DNA from: Catenulispora sp. GP43
GTDB taxonomy: Bacteria > Actinomycetota > Actinomycetes > Streptomycetales > Catenulisporaceae
Reading direction: 5' to 3'
Assembly (NCBI RefSeq): GCF_041260665.1
Contig: NZ_JBGCCT010000002.1
Span: 558,001 to 622,000 of the forward strand
DNA: 64,000 nucleotides
Position numbers and translations under genes: made by a program
Part shown: positions 1 to 8,791 of the stretch, piece by piece
How the letters are laid out: each line of letters starts with the position of its first letter
Position numbering within the stretch: the first letter of the stretch is position 1
Notes under the pieces: generated by a model
Database searches by the model: none
The model's input: only the letters and a program-made list of their open reading frames with translations
What the model was told of the DNA's origin: nothing

Positions 1-466
1 CGTCGGCACCGATCAGCAGGTCGGCGGTGGCGGTGCTGCCATCGTCGAACCGCGCGGTGACGCCGCCGGCGTGCTCCTGGACGCCGACGAGGCGCTTGCC
101 GTCGTGGACGGTGATGCCGCGCGCGGCGGCGCCGGCCCGGATGGCGTCGAACAGGTCGGCGCGGTACATGACGCGGCTCAGCGGCAGATCCGGCAGCGAG
201 GGCACACGCATCAGGGTCTTGCCGTTGCCCTTCTCCATGACCATGGCGTGCAGCGGATTGCCGACGGCCTCGACCGCGGCCCGCAGCCCCACGGTCTCCA
301 GGGCGGCCAGCCCGTTGGGGGCGACGGTGAGCATGGCCCCGGACCGGTCGGTGGCGGCGTGGGCCTCGTGGACGGTGGCTTCTATGCCGGCCTTGGCCAG
401 GGCGAGGGCGGTGACGGGGCCGGCGATTCCGCCGCCGATGACGATGGCGTTCTTGATGGCTGTCAT
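1..466 (-). CDS. FAD-dependent monooxygenase, N-terminal part (runs off left edge)
   Basis: Only the first 155 codons are present, read on the minus strand from the ATG at 466. The protein opens with a dinucleotide-binding Rossmann fold (IVIGGGIAGPVTALAL, residues about 8-23), followed after the second strand by the acidic residue expected to hold the FAD ribose (VHEA). The spacing and later sequence (YRADLFDAIRAGA, about residue 98) match class A flavoprotein aromatic hydroxylases, which use NAD(P)H and oxygen. The substrate cannot be told from this half. A palindromic operator lies about 20-45 nt upstream of the start, so a dedicated repressor probably controls the gene. The C-terminal part, with the DG and GD motifs, is outside the window. 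Confidence 0.8.
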   Translation of the reverse strand, partial: MTAIKNAIVIGGGIAGPVTALALAKAGIEATVHEAHAATDRSGAMLTVAPNGLAALETVGLRAAVEAVGNPLHAMVMEKGNGKTLMRVPSLPDLPLSRVMYRADLFDAIRAGAAARGITVHDGKRLVGVQEHAGGVTARFDDGSTATADLLIGAD

Positions 467-473
467 GGGTCGA

Positions 474-511
474 TAGTTGCATAGAGACTAGTTGCAACGC
501 AACTAGTCTCT
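474..511 (-). promoter_or_regulatory. Palindromic operator upstream of the FAD monooxygenase
   Basis: A perfect 13-bp inverted repeat (AGAGACTAGTTGC at 483-495 and its complement at 499-511) has a 3-nt spacer. A further copy of the half-site core TAGTTGC sits at 474-480. The array lies just upstream of the ATG at 466, where a TetR- or MarR-type repressor would block transcription. No such regulator gene is visible nearby; it may lie beyond the left edge. Confidence 0.6.
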
Positions 512-599
512 GCGGGACGCCCCGCGGGCCGTCCGGAACCACGAGACCACGGCGCCGTTGACCTGCCGATGCGCTGGGATTGCGCTGAGATCGCGCACG

Positions 600-628
600 A
601 AAAAGGGCGCCCCGTCACGGGACGCCCT
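600..628 (-). terminator. Rho-independent terminator after murC
   Basis: On the minus strand an 11-bp stem (arms 618-628 and 604-614, one G-U pair, 3-nt loop) is followed directly by a run of five U (A600-A604 on the plus strand). It begins 22 nt after the murC stop and closes the ftsW-murG-murC unit. ftsQ and ftsZ therefore do not follow murC here. Confidence 0.85.
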
Positions 629-649
629 GATCTCGAAGTGTGCTGCCGG

Positions 650-2055
650 CTACGCCAGCAGCTTCAGCAGCCGCGGACCGATCTCGGTCACGTCCCCGGC
701 CCCGACCGTCACCACCAGGTCCCCCGGGCCGGCCAGCTCGGCCAGCCGCTGCGGCACCCGGTCGAAGTCGGGCTCGAACACGCTCGCCTCGGGCGGCAGC
801 CCGGTCTCGGCGGCGATCACGTCGCCGCCGACGCCGGGGATCGGCTTCTCGCCGTGCGCGTACACGTCCAGCACCACGACCGCGTCGGCGACGCCGAGGG
901 CCGGACCGAACTCGTGCAGGAACGTGTTGGTGCGGAAGTAGCGGTGCGGTTGGAAGGCGGCGATCACGCGGCCCTCGCCGGCCAGTTCGCGGGCCGCGGA
1001 CAGGATCGAGGCGATCTCGGTCGGGTGGTGGCCGTAGTCGTCGTAGACGCGGACGCCCGCGGCCTCGCCGAGGAGCTGCATCCGGCGGCGGGCACCGCTG
1101 AAGCCTGCGACGCCTTCCAGGTACGGCTTGGGGTCCACGCCGAGGGCCAGGGCCACGCCGAGTGCGGCGGCGGCGTTGAGGGCGTTGTGGCGGGCCGGGA
1201 TGCTCAGGGTGATCGGGCCGTGGGTGTCGGCGGCCGTGACCAGGGTGAAGGTCGGGTAGCCGCCGGCGGTGCCGATGTCGGCGACCCGGATGTCGACCTC
1301 CTGGTCCCCGCCGTAGGTCAGCACCTTGATCCCGCGCGCGGCGGTGCGCTCGGCGATGGCCCGGGCGGCCGGGTCGTCGGCGTAGCAGACCAGGGTGCCG
1401 CCGGGCTCCAGCCGGTCGGCGAAGTCCTGGAACTCGGCCCGGACCTGCAGCACGTCGGCGAAGTGGTCCGGGTGGTCGAGCTCGATGTTGGTGATGACCG
1501 AGACGTCCGGCCGGTAGTGCGTGAAGGTGCCGTCGGACTCGTCGGCCTCGGCGATGAGGATGTCGCCGGACCCGGCGTGCCCGGACTCGCCGGTCTCGCC
1601 GAGCTCGCCGCCGATGACGAAGCTCGGGTCCAGCCCGGCGTGCCGCAGTGCGACGGCGACCATCGAGGTGGTGGTGGTCTTGCCGTGGGTGCCGGCCACG
1701 GCCACCGAGCGGTACCCGGGCATCAGCGAGGCCAGCGCGGAGGCCCGGTGCAGCAGCCGCAGGCCGCGCGCCTCGGCCTCGACGATCTCGACGTTGTCGA
1801 CGGGGATGTCGCCGGAGACCACGACGGTGTCGACGCCGTCCAGGTTCTCCGGCGCCTGCCCGATGGCGATGACCGCGCCGAGCGCCCGCAGCTCCCTGAC
1901 TGTCGCGGTGTCCTTGATGTCGCTGCCGGACAGCGGCAGGCCGCGGCCGAGCATGGCGCGGGCCAGCGGGGCCATGCCGACGCCGCCGATGCCGACCAGG
2001 TGGATGCGGCCGAGGTCGGCGGCGGGGACCACTTCGGAGGGGGCGGGGAAGCGGG

Positions 2056-2059
<4 letters not shown>
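650..2059 (-). CDS. murC: UDP-N-acetylmuramate--L-alanine ligase MurC
   Basis: 469-residue Mur ligase that adds L-alanine to UDP-MurNAc with ATP in the cytoplasm, the first step of the peptidoglycan stem peptide. The N-terminal domain begins LVGIGGVGMAPLA (about residues 20-32). The ATP loop is GTHGKTTTT, and the central-domain motifs EADESDGTF and NIELDHPDHF are present. The C-terminal domain carries VYDDYGHHPTE and the FQPHRYFRT block. Length is normal. The ATG at 2059 overlaps the murG stop as ATGA, so the two are translationally coupled. A strong terminator follows. The start and identity are secure. Confidence 0.96.
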
Positions 2060-3324
<1,265 letters not shown>

Positions 3325-3333
3325 CCGGCCACC

Positions 3334-4608
3334 CTATCGGTCGGCCGGGGCCGTTTCCGGACGCGGTGCGGTGACGCCGCGGTCGCGGACCGTGGCCGGG
3401 TCGGTATCGATCCCCGGCAAACCAATCGGCTCCGGGCGGCGTCTGGCGAAGGACATGAGCATCCCGACCGCCGTCAGCGAGGGCAGCAGGGAGGACCCGC
3501 CATAGGAGACGAAGGGCAGCGGCACCCCGGCGATCGGCAGCACGCCGGTCACCGCCCCCAGATTGATCATCATCTGCGCGGCCAGCCAGACCGTGACCGA
3601 GGCCGAGACCAGGCGCACGAACGGGTCGTCGGTCCGCAGCGCCATCCGGATGCCGGCGTAGGCCAGGGTGAGGAACAGCGCCAGCACGGTCAGCGCGCCG
3701 ATCAGCCCCAGTTCCTCGCCGATGATCGCGAAGATCATGTCGGTCTGCACCTCGGGCAGCTGCCCCCAGCGCTGTTTGCTGGCGCCCAGGCCCTCCCCGA
3801 ACCAGCCGCCGCTGGCCAGCGCCTGGAAGGCGTGGATGGCCTGGTACCCGGTCCCGCCGGGGTCGTTCTCGGGGCTGAGGAAGTTGGTGAACCGGCGCAC
3901 CCGCGAGGGACGCATCAAGATGGCCAGCGCCGCCAGGCCCATCGCGGAGGCCACCATGATCGAGAACAGCCGCCCCGGCGCCCCGGCGGTGAACAACAGG
4001 CAGAACACGATGGCGACGATGATTATCGAGGTCCCCATGTCCCCGCCCATCATCACCAGGGCGATGATCACCACGGCCCCCGGCACCAGCGGCACCAGCA
4101 GGTGGTCCCAGGTGGTGAGCAGCTTCTCCTTGCGCACCAGCAGGTCCGCGCCCCACAGCACCAGCGCGAGCTTGGCGAACTCGCTGGGCTGCACCGTCAG
4201 CGGCCCGATGATCAGCCAGTTCTTGTTCCCGTTGTGCGAGGACCCGACGGCCAGCACCAGCAGCAGCGCCAGCACCGTCCCGACCAGTGCCGGATAGGCC
4301 AGCGCCCGGTAGGCCCTCGGCGGCAGCCGCGAGGCCCCCCACATGAGCGCCAGCCCCAGCACCGCGGAGATCGCCTGGTTCTGGATCGAGGACAGCATCG
4401 GCCGGCCGTTGACCAGGTTGTTCACGCTCGAAGCCGAGAACACCTCCAGCAGCCCGATCCCGAGCAGCAGCAGCACCGCCCCGACCAGCAGGTAGTACGA
4501 GGTGAGTTCGAGGTCGAACAGGGATCTCAGAACCGCGCGACGGGCCCGCAGCGCCCGGACGGCGTTCTTCAACGGCGACGCCGGCGGGCCCGAGGCCTGT
4601 TCACTCAT
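3334..4608 (-). CDS. ftsW: Peptidoglycan glycosyltransferase FtsW (SEDS family)
   Basis: 424-residue polytopic membrane protein that polymerises lipid II at the division septum with its partner class B PBP. About ten hydrophobic segments run from residue 38 to 390. SEDS signatures are visible: SRLPPRAYRALAYP near the first loop, QPSEFAKLALVLW, and near the C-terminus GVPLPFVSYGGSS. The start at 4608 lies 7 nt downstream of a TACCCT -10 box; AAGGAC just before the ATG could also serve as a ribosome binding site. It is the first gene of the ftsW-murG-murC unit. In most actinobacteria murD and mraY stand directly upstream; here they do not. Confidence 0.94.
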   Translation of the reverse strand: MSEQASGPPASPLKNAVRALRARRAVLRSLFDLELTSYYLLVGAVLLLLGIGLLEVFSASSVNNLVNGRPMLSSIQNQAISAVLGLALMWGASRLPPRAYRALAYPALVGTVLALLLVLAVGSSHNGNKNWLIIGPLTVQPSEFAKLALVLWGADLLVRKEKLLTTWDHLLVPLVPGAVVIIALVMMGGDMGTSIIIVAIVFCLLFTAGAPGRLFSIMVASAMGLAALAILMRPSRVRRFTNFLSPENDPGGTGYQAIHAFQALASGGWFGEGLGASKQRWGQLPEVQTDMIFAIIGEELGLIGALTVLALFLTLAYAGIRMALRTDDPFVRLVSASVTVWLAAQMMINLGAVTGVLPIAGVPLPFVSYGGSSLLPSLTAVGMLMSFARRRPEPIGLPGIDTDPATVRDRGVTAPRPETAPADR

Positions 4609-4615
4609 GGTCCTT

Positions 4616-4621
4616 AGGGTA
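4616..4621 (-). promoter_or_regulatory. -10 element of ftsW
   Basis: TACCCT on the minus strand, 7 nt before the ftsW ATG, fits the TANNNT consensus and predicts a leaderless or near-leaderless transcript for ftsW-murG-murC. Confidence 0.55.
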
Positions 4622-4757
4622 GCCAGCCGCCCGGCGGACGGGGTGTCAGCTCGGGGCAGGGTGTCGGGGCGGCGCTATTACCAGATGGACCGGGCGCCTT
4701 TATCCCATAGTGCGGAATTAATCACTGCCGATTTACGCGGGGCTAATAAACAGCGGC

Positions 4758-4763
4758 TACAGT
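4758..4763 (+). promoter_or_regulatory. Probable -10 element of the GT87 gene
   Basis: TACAGT within an AT-rich patch between the divergent ftsW and GT87 genes. Transcription from here would leave a leader of about 70 nt, unlike the leaderless promoters elsewhere in the window. No clear -35 is visible. Confidence 0.4.
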
Positions 4764-4839
4764 GAAGATCGCATTGCCTGCGTGAATCGCGTTAGGCAAC
4801 ACCTTGTCATGCTCGCAGCCGTTCGGGGGTCCGTTCCGC

Positions 4840-6363
4840 ATGTCACAATTACACACTGCCATCGGAACCTTTCGCAACGTCAGCAAAGCCGCGTTCGTCT
4901 CCCTGCGCCGGAGCGAACGCGTTCGTTATTCGGGCATTGCTTCTCAGAACACGCGTATCCCGCGCGGCAGGACGCTCGCGGTGATCGGCGTCGTGGCTTT
5001 CGCGCTGTCGGTCTGGCTGCGGATCGTCGTGGTCTCGGCGCATCCGTCGAACCTGTGGCTCACCATCGACCTCGGGGTCTACTACGACGCCGGCAAGTCG
5101 CTGGCGCACGGCCAGGATGCCCTGTACTCCAGCGGATTCGGTCCGGGCAACCTGCCCTACCTCTATCCCCCGCTCACCGCGCTCGGGTTCCACGAGCTGA
5201 CCTGGCTCGACTTCGACCAGGTCAAGGTCCTGACGGCGGCGGTGAGCATCGGCTGCCTGGTCACCGTCGCCTGGTCGGCGTGGGGCATGCTCGGCTACCG
5301 GGCGGGCTTGGGACGGCTCGGTGCCACCGGGATCGTCGCCGCCGTGGTCATCTGGCTCGAACCGGTGCACTCGAACCTGAACCTCGGGCAGGTCAACGTA
5401 CTCCTGATGGCCCTGGTCGTCGCGGACCTGGCGCAGTCCGACCGCCGGTGGACCAAGGGCGTGGGGATCGGGCTGGCCGCGGCGATCAAACTGACCCCGG
5501 GTCTGTTCATCGTCTACCTGCTCCTCACCCGGCGGGTGCGGGCGGCGATCGTCGCCACGGGCACCTTCGTGGCGGTCAGCGGCGGGGTCTGGCTGGTGCT
5601 GCCGAAGGCCTCGCACGAGTTCTGGTTCCACGCCGTCGGCATCACCCCCTTCAGTCGCGACTACGCCGCGAACCAGTCGCTGCAGGGCATGTTCCTGCGA
5701 CTGCTGAACGACAGCGACAACGCGGCGAAGTACCCGTGGCTGCTGGCCAGCGCACTGATCGTGGTGGCCGGGCTGGTCGCCGCCGCGCTGGCCGCGAACC
5801 GCGGCGCCGAACTGCTCGGCGGCTGCGTGGTCGCGGTCGTGGCACTGGAGGTCTCGCCGATCTCCTGGACCTGCCACTGGGTGTGGTTCGAGCCGCTGGT
5901 CGTGCTGGGCGTGCACACGGCGCTGCGTTCGCGGCAACGCCGGGCCCTGGCCTGGGTCACGGTGTGCACGCTCCTGGCGCTGGCGTGGCCGATGCGGGTG
6001 AACGACTCCGGCGGTTCGGATCCCGCCCTGCCGCTCATCCCGACCGGACTGATCAACTACGCGCCGCGCCTGCACGGCCGCGAAGAAGCCTGGGATCCGT
6101 TCCAGATCCTGTACGGCAACGGCTACGTGCTCGCCGGAGTCGTCCTCGTCGTGGTCGCGCTGGTCCTGGAGCTCCGCCGCCTCACCCGGAGTGACGCCTT
6201 CCCGGCGAGCGCCGCGCCGGCCAGCAGCACCACGGCCCCGGCGGCCTGCACGGCGGTGAACGACTCGCCGAGGAACAGCGTGGCGCAGGCCGTGTTCACC
6301 GCGGGGACCAGGAACATCATCAGCGAAGCGCTGGCCGGGCCGACCGCGGCGACCCCGCGGTAG
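4840..6363 (+). CDS. GT87-type polyprenol-phosphate-mannose-dependent mannosyltransferase
   Basis: 507-residue polytopic membrane protein resembling the DUF2029/GT87 family. That family adds alpha-1,2 mannose from a polyprenyl-phosphate donor on the outer face of the membrane. The first hydrophobic segment is at about 45-65, followed by the extracytoplasmic block TIDLGVYYDAGKSLAHG, where the Asp is the likely catalytic base, then DALYSSGF and LYPPLTALG, all typical of the family. Membrane segments continue to about residue 440. The final 78 residues (after ELRRLTRS) read antisense to the 3' end of the facing EamA gene, lack membrane character and may be a read-through tail. The ATG at 4840 is chosen; a TTG at 4804 is the alternative. 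The gene stands inside what is normally the dcw cluster. Confidence 0.78.
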   Translation: MSQLHTAIGTFRNVSKAAFVSLRRSERVRYSGIASQNTRIPRGRTLAVIGVVAFALSVWLRIVVVSAHPSNLWLTIDLGVYYDAGKSLAHGQDALYSSGFGPGNLPYLYPPLTALGFHELTWLDFDQVKVLTAAVSIGCLVTVAWSAWGMLGYRAGLGRLGATGIVAAVVIWLEPVHSNLNLGQVNVLLMALVVADLAQSDRRWTKGVGIGLAAAIKLTPGLFIVYLLLTRRVRAAIVATGTFVAVSGGVWLVLPKASHEFWFHAVGITPFSRDYAANQSLQGMFLRLLNDSDNAAKYPWLLASALIVVAGLVAAALAANRGAELLGGCVVAVVALEVSPISWTCHWVWFEPLVVLGVHTALRSRQRRALAWVTVCTLLALAWPMRVNDSGGSDPALPLIPTGLINYAPRLHGREEAWDPFQILYGNGYVLAGVVLVVVALVLELRRLTRSDAFPASAAPASSTTAPAACTAVNDSPRNSVAQAVFTAGTRNIISEALAGPTAATPR

Positions 6364-7085
6364 TAGAAGACGTTCGCGACCGCGGTGGCGCCGATCGCCA
6401 GGTAGGCGACGTTGACCCAGACCCCTGAGGGCAGCGAGCCCCACCGCACATGCCCCAGATCCGGCGCGGCGACCAGGGCCAGCAGGACGGCGCCGGTGCA
6501 GGTGGCGTAGGCCATCGCGGTCAGCGGCTCGATACCGGCCAGCACCTTCGGCGCAGCCAGGGTGAACGCCGCCCAGCACACCGCGCTCAGCACGTACAGC
6601 AGGTCCCCGGCCAACCGGTGCGAACCGCCGCCGGCGCTGTTCGCGCCGACCAGGTAGGCCGCCGCGCCGGCCAGGCCCAGCGCCAGGCCGACCAGGCGGC
6701 GGCGCGAGGCCTTCTCGCGTCCGCTGACTACCAGGAACGCCGTGGTCAGCACCGGGCTCATGACCGGGATCAGGATCCCGCCGTCCAACGACGGCGCCAG
6801 CGACAGGCCCCAGAAGAAGAAGCCGTTGTAGGCGAAGACGCCCAGGACCCCGGCCAGGCACGCCCGGCCCGCGGCGCGCGCGCCGACCCGCGGGGACCGG
6901 CCGGTCAGCGCCATCGCGACCAGGAGCGCGATCGCGCCGCCGCCGAAGCGGAGCGTGGCGGCCACGGTGTGCGGGACGTGATCGACCACGGCCTCCGAAC
7001 TGGAGAACGCGCCGCCCCACAGCATCATGGTCATCGCGAGGAACAGGTAGGGGTTCGGCTGTCCGGCCGACCGTTGAGCTGACAT
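6123..7085 (-). CDS. EamA/DMT-family transporter
   Basis: 320-residue membrane protein with about ten predicted segments arranged as two EamA repeats, each about 130 residues long. The first starts NPYLFLAMTMMLWGGAFSS and the second GDLLYVLSAVCWAAFTLAAP. Members export amino acids, nucleosides or other metabolites; the substrate is unknown here. The start at 7085 is chosen over further upstream starts because the preceding in-frame residues are not membrane-like and would run into the divergent AraC gene. CAGGAT lies 6 nt upstream, a poor -10. Its last 241 bp overlap the GT87 gene tail to tail. Divergence from an AraC regulator suggests local control. Confidence 0.85.
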   Translation of the reverse strand: MSAQRSAGQPNPYLFLAMTMMLWGGAFSSSEAVVDHVPHTVAATLRFGGGAIALLVAMALTGRSPRVGARAAGRACLAGVLGVFAYNGFFFWGLSLAPSLDGGILIPVMSPVLTTAFLVVSGREKASRRRLVGLALGLAGAAAYLVGANSAGGGSHRLAGDLLYVLSAVCWAAFTLAAPKVLAGIEPLTAMAYATCTGAVLLALVAAPDLGHVRWGSLPSGVWVNVAYLAIGATAVANVFYYRGVAAVGPASASLMMFLVPAVNTACATLFLGESFTAVQAAGAVVLLAGAALAGKASLRVRRRSSRTSATTTRTTPAST

Positions 7086-7170
7086 GCCCCGATCCTGGCC
7101 CGCGTCCCAGCATCCGGTCTTGAACGCTCGTGCGGCGACGAAGACGCAGACCCGGGGCACAATGAGGGGC

Positions 7171-8070
7171 ATGGCGGGGACCGCGGCGAACTCCCGAGGC
7201 TGGGCCGAGTACTGGCGCGACGAAACCCGCGGCCTGGAGGCCATGCACGCCCGCTTCCGCGACCACGTGTACGCCCCGCACTCGCACGACGCCTACTCCT
7301 TCGGCGTCACCGACGCCGGCGCGCAGCAGTTCCACTGCCGCGGGGCCCTGCACACCAGCGCCGCCGGCATGGTGATGGCCCTGAACCCCGACGACCCGCA
7401 CGACGGCCGCGCCGCCGCCGACCTCGGCTACCACTACCGCATCGTGCACGTCTCCCCGCGGATCGTCCGCGCGGTCCTGGCCGACGCGGCGGACCCGGCC
7501 GACGGCACCGACCCGCTGGACGCCGCCGCCCCGCTGCCGTTGTTCACCGATCCGGTGCTGGGCGACCGGCGCCTGGCCGACTCCATCGCCCGCCTGCACG
7601 CCGCGCTGGCCGCCGACGCCAGCCCGCTGGCCCGCGACGAGCGCCTGCGCGCCGTCATCCTGGGCGCGCACCTGCGCGGCGCGACCAATCGGCCGCGTAT
7701 CAGGACGCTGGCCGACGCGGCGCAGCGCGAGGCTGCGCGCCGGGCCCGGGACCTGATGCGCGAGGCGTACCCGGAGCCGCTGTCGGTGGAACTGCTCGCC
7801 GCGGCCGCCGGGTGCAGCAGGTTCGCCCTCTACCGGGCCTTCTCCGCCGAGTTCGGCATGTCCCCCAGCGACTACGAACGCCAGCTGCGCCTGCGCCACG
7901 CCCGCGCGCTGCTGGCCACCGGCGGCACCCCGGCCGACGTCGCGGCGGCCACCGGCTTCGCCGACCAGGCGCACCTGGCGCGCTGGTTCAAGCGCGCGTA
8001 CGGGATCACGCCGGGGGTGTTCGCACGGGGCGCGGGCGGCCGGACAGCCCATCTCGGATCTGCCCTCTGA
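7171..8070 (+). CDS. AraC-family transcriptional regulator
   Basis: 299-residue regulator with an N-terminal cupin sensor domain (RDHVYAPHSHDAYSFGVTDAG, about residues 31-51) and a C-terminal double helix-turn-helix AraC DNA-binding domain. In the latter, SVELLAAAAGCSRFALYRAF is the first HTH and DVAAATGFADQAHLARWFK the second, with the family-typical GITP near the end. The ATG at 7171 is preferred because TGAGGGG precedes it by a few bases; an ATG at 7162 in the same frame is possible. It is divergent from the EamA exporter and probably regulates it in response to a small ligand. Confidence 0.88.
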   Translation: MAGTAANSRGWAEYWRDETRGLEAMHARFRDHVYAPHSHDAYSFGVTDAGAQQFHCRGALHTSAAGMVMALNPDDPHDGRAAADLGYHYRIVHVSPRIVRAVLADAADPADGTDPLDAAAPLPLFTDPVLGDRRLADSIARLHAALAADASPLARDERLRAVILGAHLRGATNRPRIRTLADAAQREAARRARDLMREAYPEPLSVELLAAAAGCSRFALYRAFSAEFGMSPSDYERQLRLRHARALLATGGTPADVAAATGFADQAHLARWFKRAYGITPGVFARGAGGRTAHLGSAL

Positions 8071-8081
8071 TATCAGAGGGC
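8062..8081. promoter_or_regulatory. 20-bp perfect palindrome over the AraC stop codon
   Basis: GCCCTCTGATATCAGAGGGC is perfectly self-complementary and contains the TGA stop of the AraC gene. There is no loop and no following U-run, so it is more like a dimeric protein site than a terminator. It ends 24 bp upstream of the TPR gene -10 box, a good place for an operator. Confidence 0.5.
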
Positions 8082-8104
8082 TACCCTCGAACAGACGAGC
8101 GGCA

Positions 8105-8110
8105 TACCTT
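8105..8110 (+). promoter_or_regulatory. -10 element of the TPR gene
   Basis: TACCTT, 8 nt before the ATG at 8119. Predicts a leaderless transcript. Confidence 0.5.
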
Positions 8111-8118
8111 GTCTGACC

Positions 8119-8766
8119 ATGAGCTACGAAATCCCGCCGGAGGCCCACCGCCTGCACGCGGAAGGCCGCTCCGCGGGCTCCCGCGGCGACTACGACCTGG
8201 CGCTCACCCTGCTCGGCCGGGCCGCGGCCCTGGCGCCGGACTGGCCCTACCCGCCGTACGACGCGGCCTTCACGCACCTGATGCGCGGCGACACCCGCGC
8301 CGCCCAGAACCTGTACGAACGCGTGGCCAGCCTGTCCCCGACCGGCTTCTTCACCTGCCGCACCACCCTGGACATGCTGCGCCGCGAGCACGCCGGGCAG
8401 CTGGCACCGGGCTTCTCCAGGTCCTTCGTGCAGCTGGAGTGGCTGGAAGACCGCGTGGAGAAGACGCGGATCCTGCGCGGCATCACGCAGCGCTTCCCCG
8501 GCTTCCCGCCGGCCTGGAAGGAGCTCTCGCTGCTGCTGGAGGACCCGCAGGACCGGCTGATCGCGATGGACAACGGCCTGGCCGGCGACCCCGACCCCGA
8601 GACCCGGACCACGCTGCTGCTCAACAAGGCGGGGCTGTACGCCTCGCTCGGTGACGTCATCGCGGCCACCGCGCTGTACTCGGTGATCGCCGACGATCCC
8701 GATGTGACGCCGACCGGGGCGGCTTTCGCCAGGGCTTTCCGGGACAATCGGATGCCCGGGCAGTAG
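8119..8766 (+). CDS. Tetratricopeptide-repeat protein
   Basis: 215-residue soluble protein without signal peptide. The N-terminal 70 residues form two TPR-like helix pairs (AEGRSAGSRGDYDLALTLLG, then DAAFTHLMRGDTRAAQNLYE). Another TPR-like pair is near residues 165-195 (LLNKAGLYASLGDVIAATAL). The middle (residues 80-150) is helical without clear repeats. Such proteins act as scaffolds; no partner is evident. The ATG is supported by a -10 box 8 nt upstream. It converges on murD, with 25 bp between the stops. Confidence 0.7.
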   Translation: MSYEIPPEAHRLHAEGRSAGSRGDYDLALTLLGRAAALAPDWPYPPYDAAFTHLMRGDTRAAQNLYERVASLSPTGFFTCRTTLDMLRREHAGQLAPGFSRSFVQLEWLEDRVEKTRILRGITQRFPGFPPAWKELSLLLEDPQDRLIAMDNGLAGDPDPETRTTLLLNKAGLYASLGDVIAATALYSVIADDPDVTPTGAAFARAFRDNRMPGQ

Positions 8767-8791
8767 AGCGCCCGCTCCCGGCCTCCCCCGC

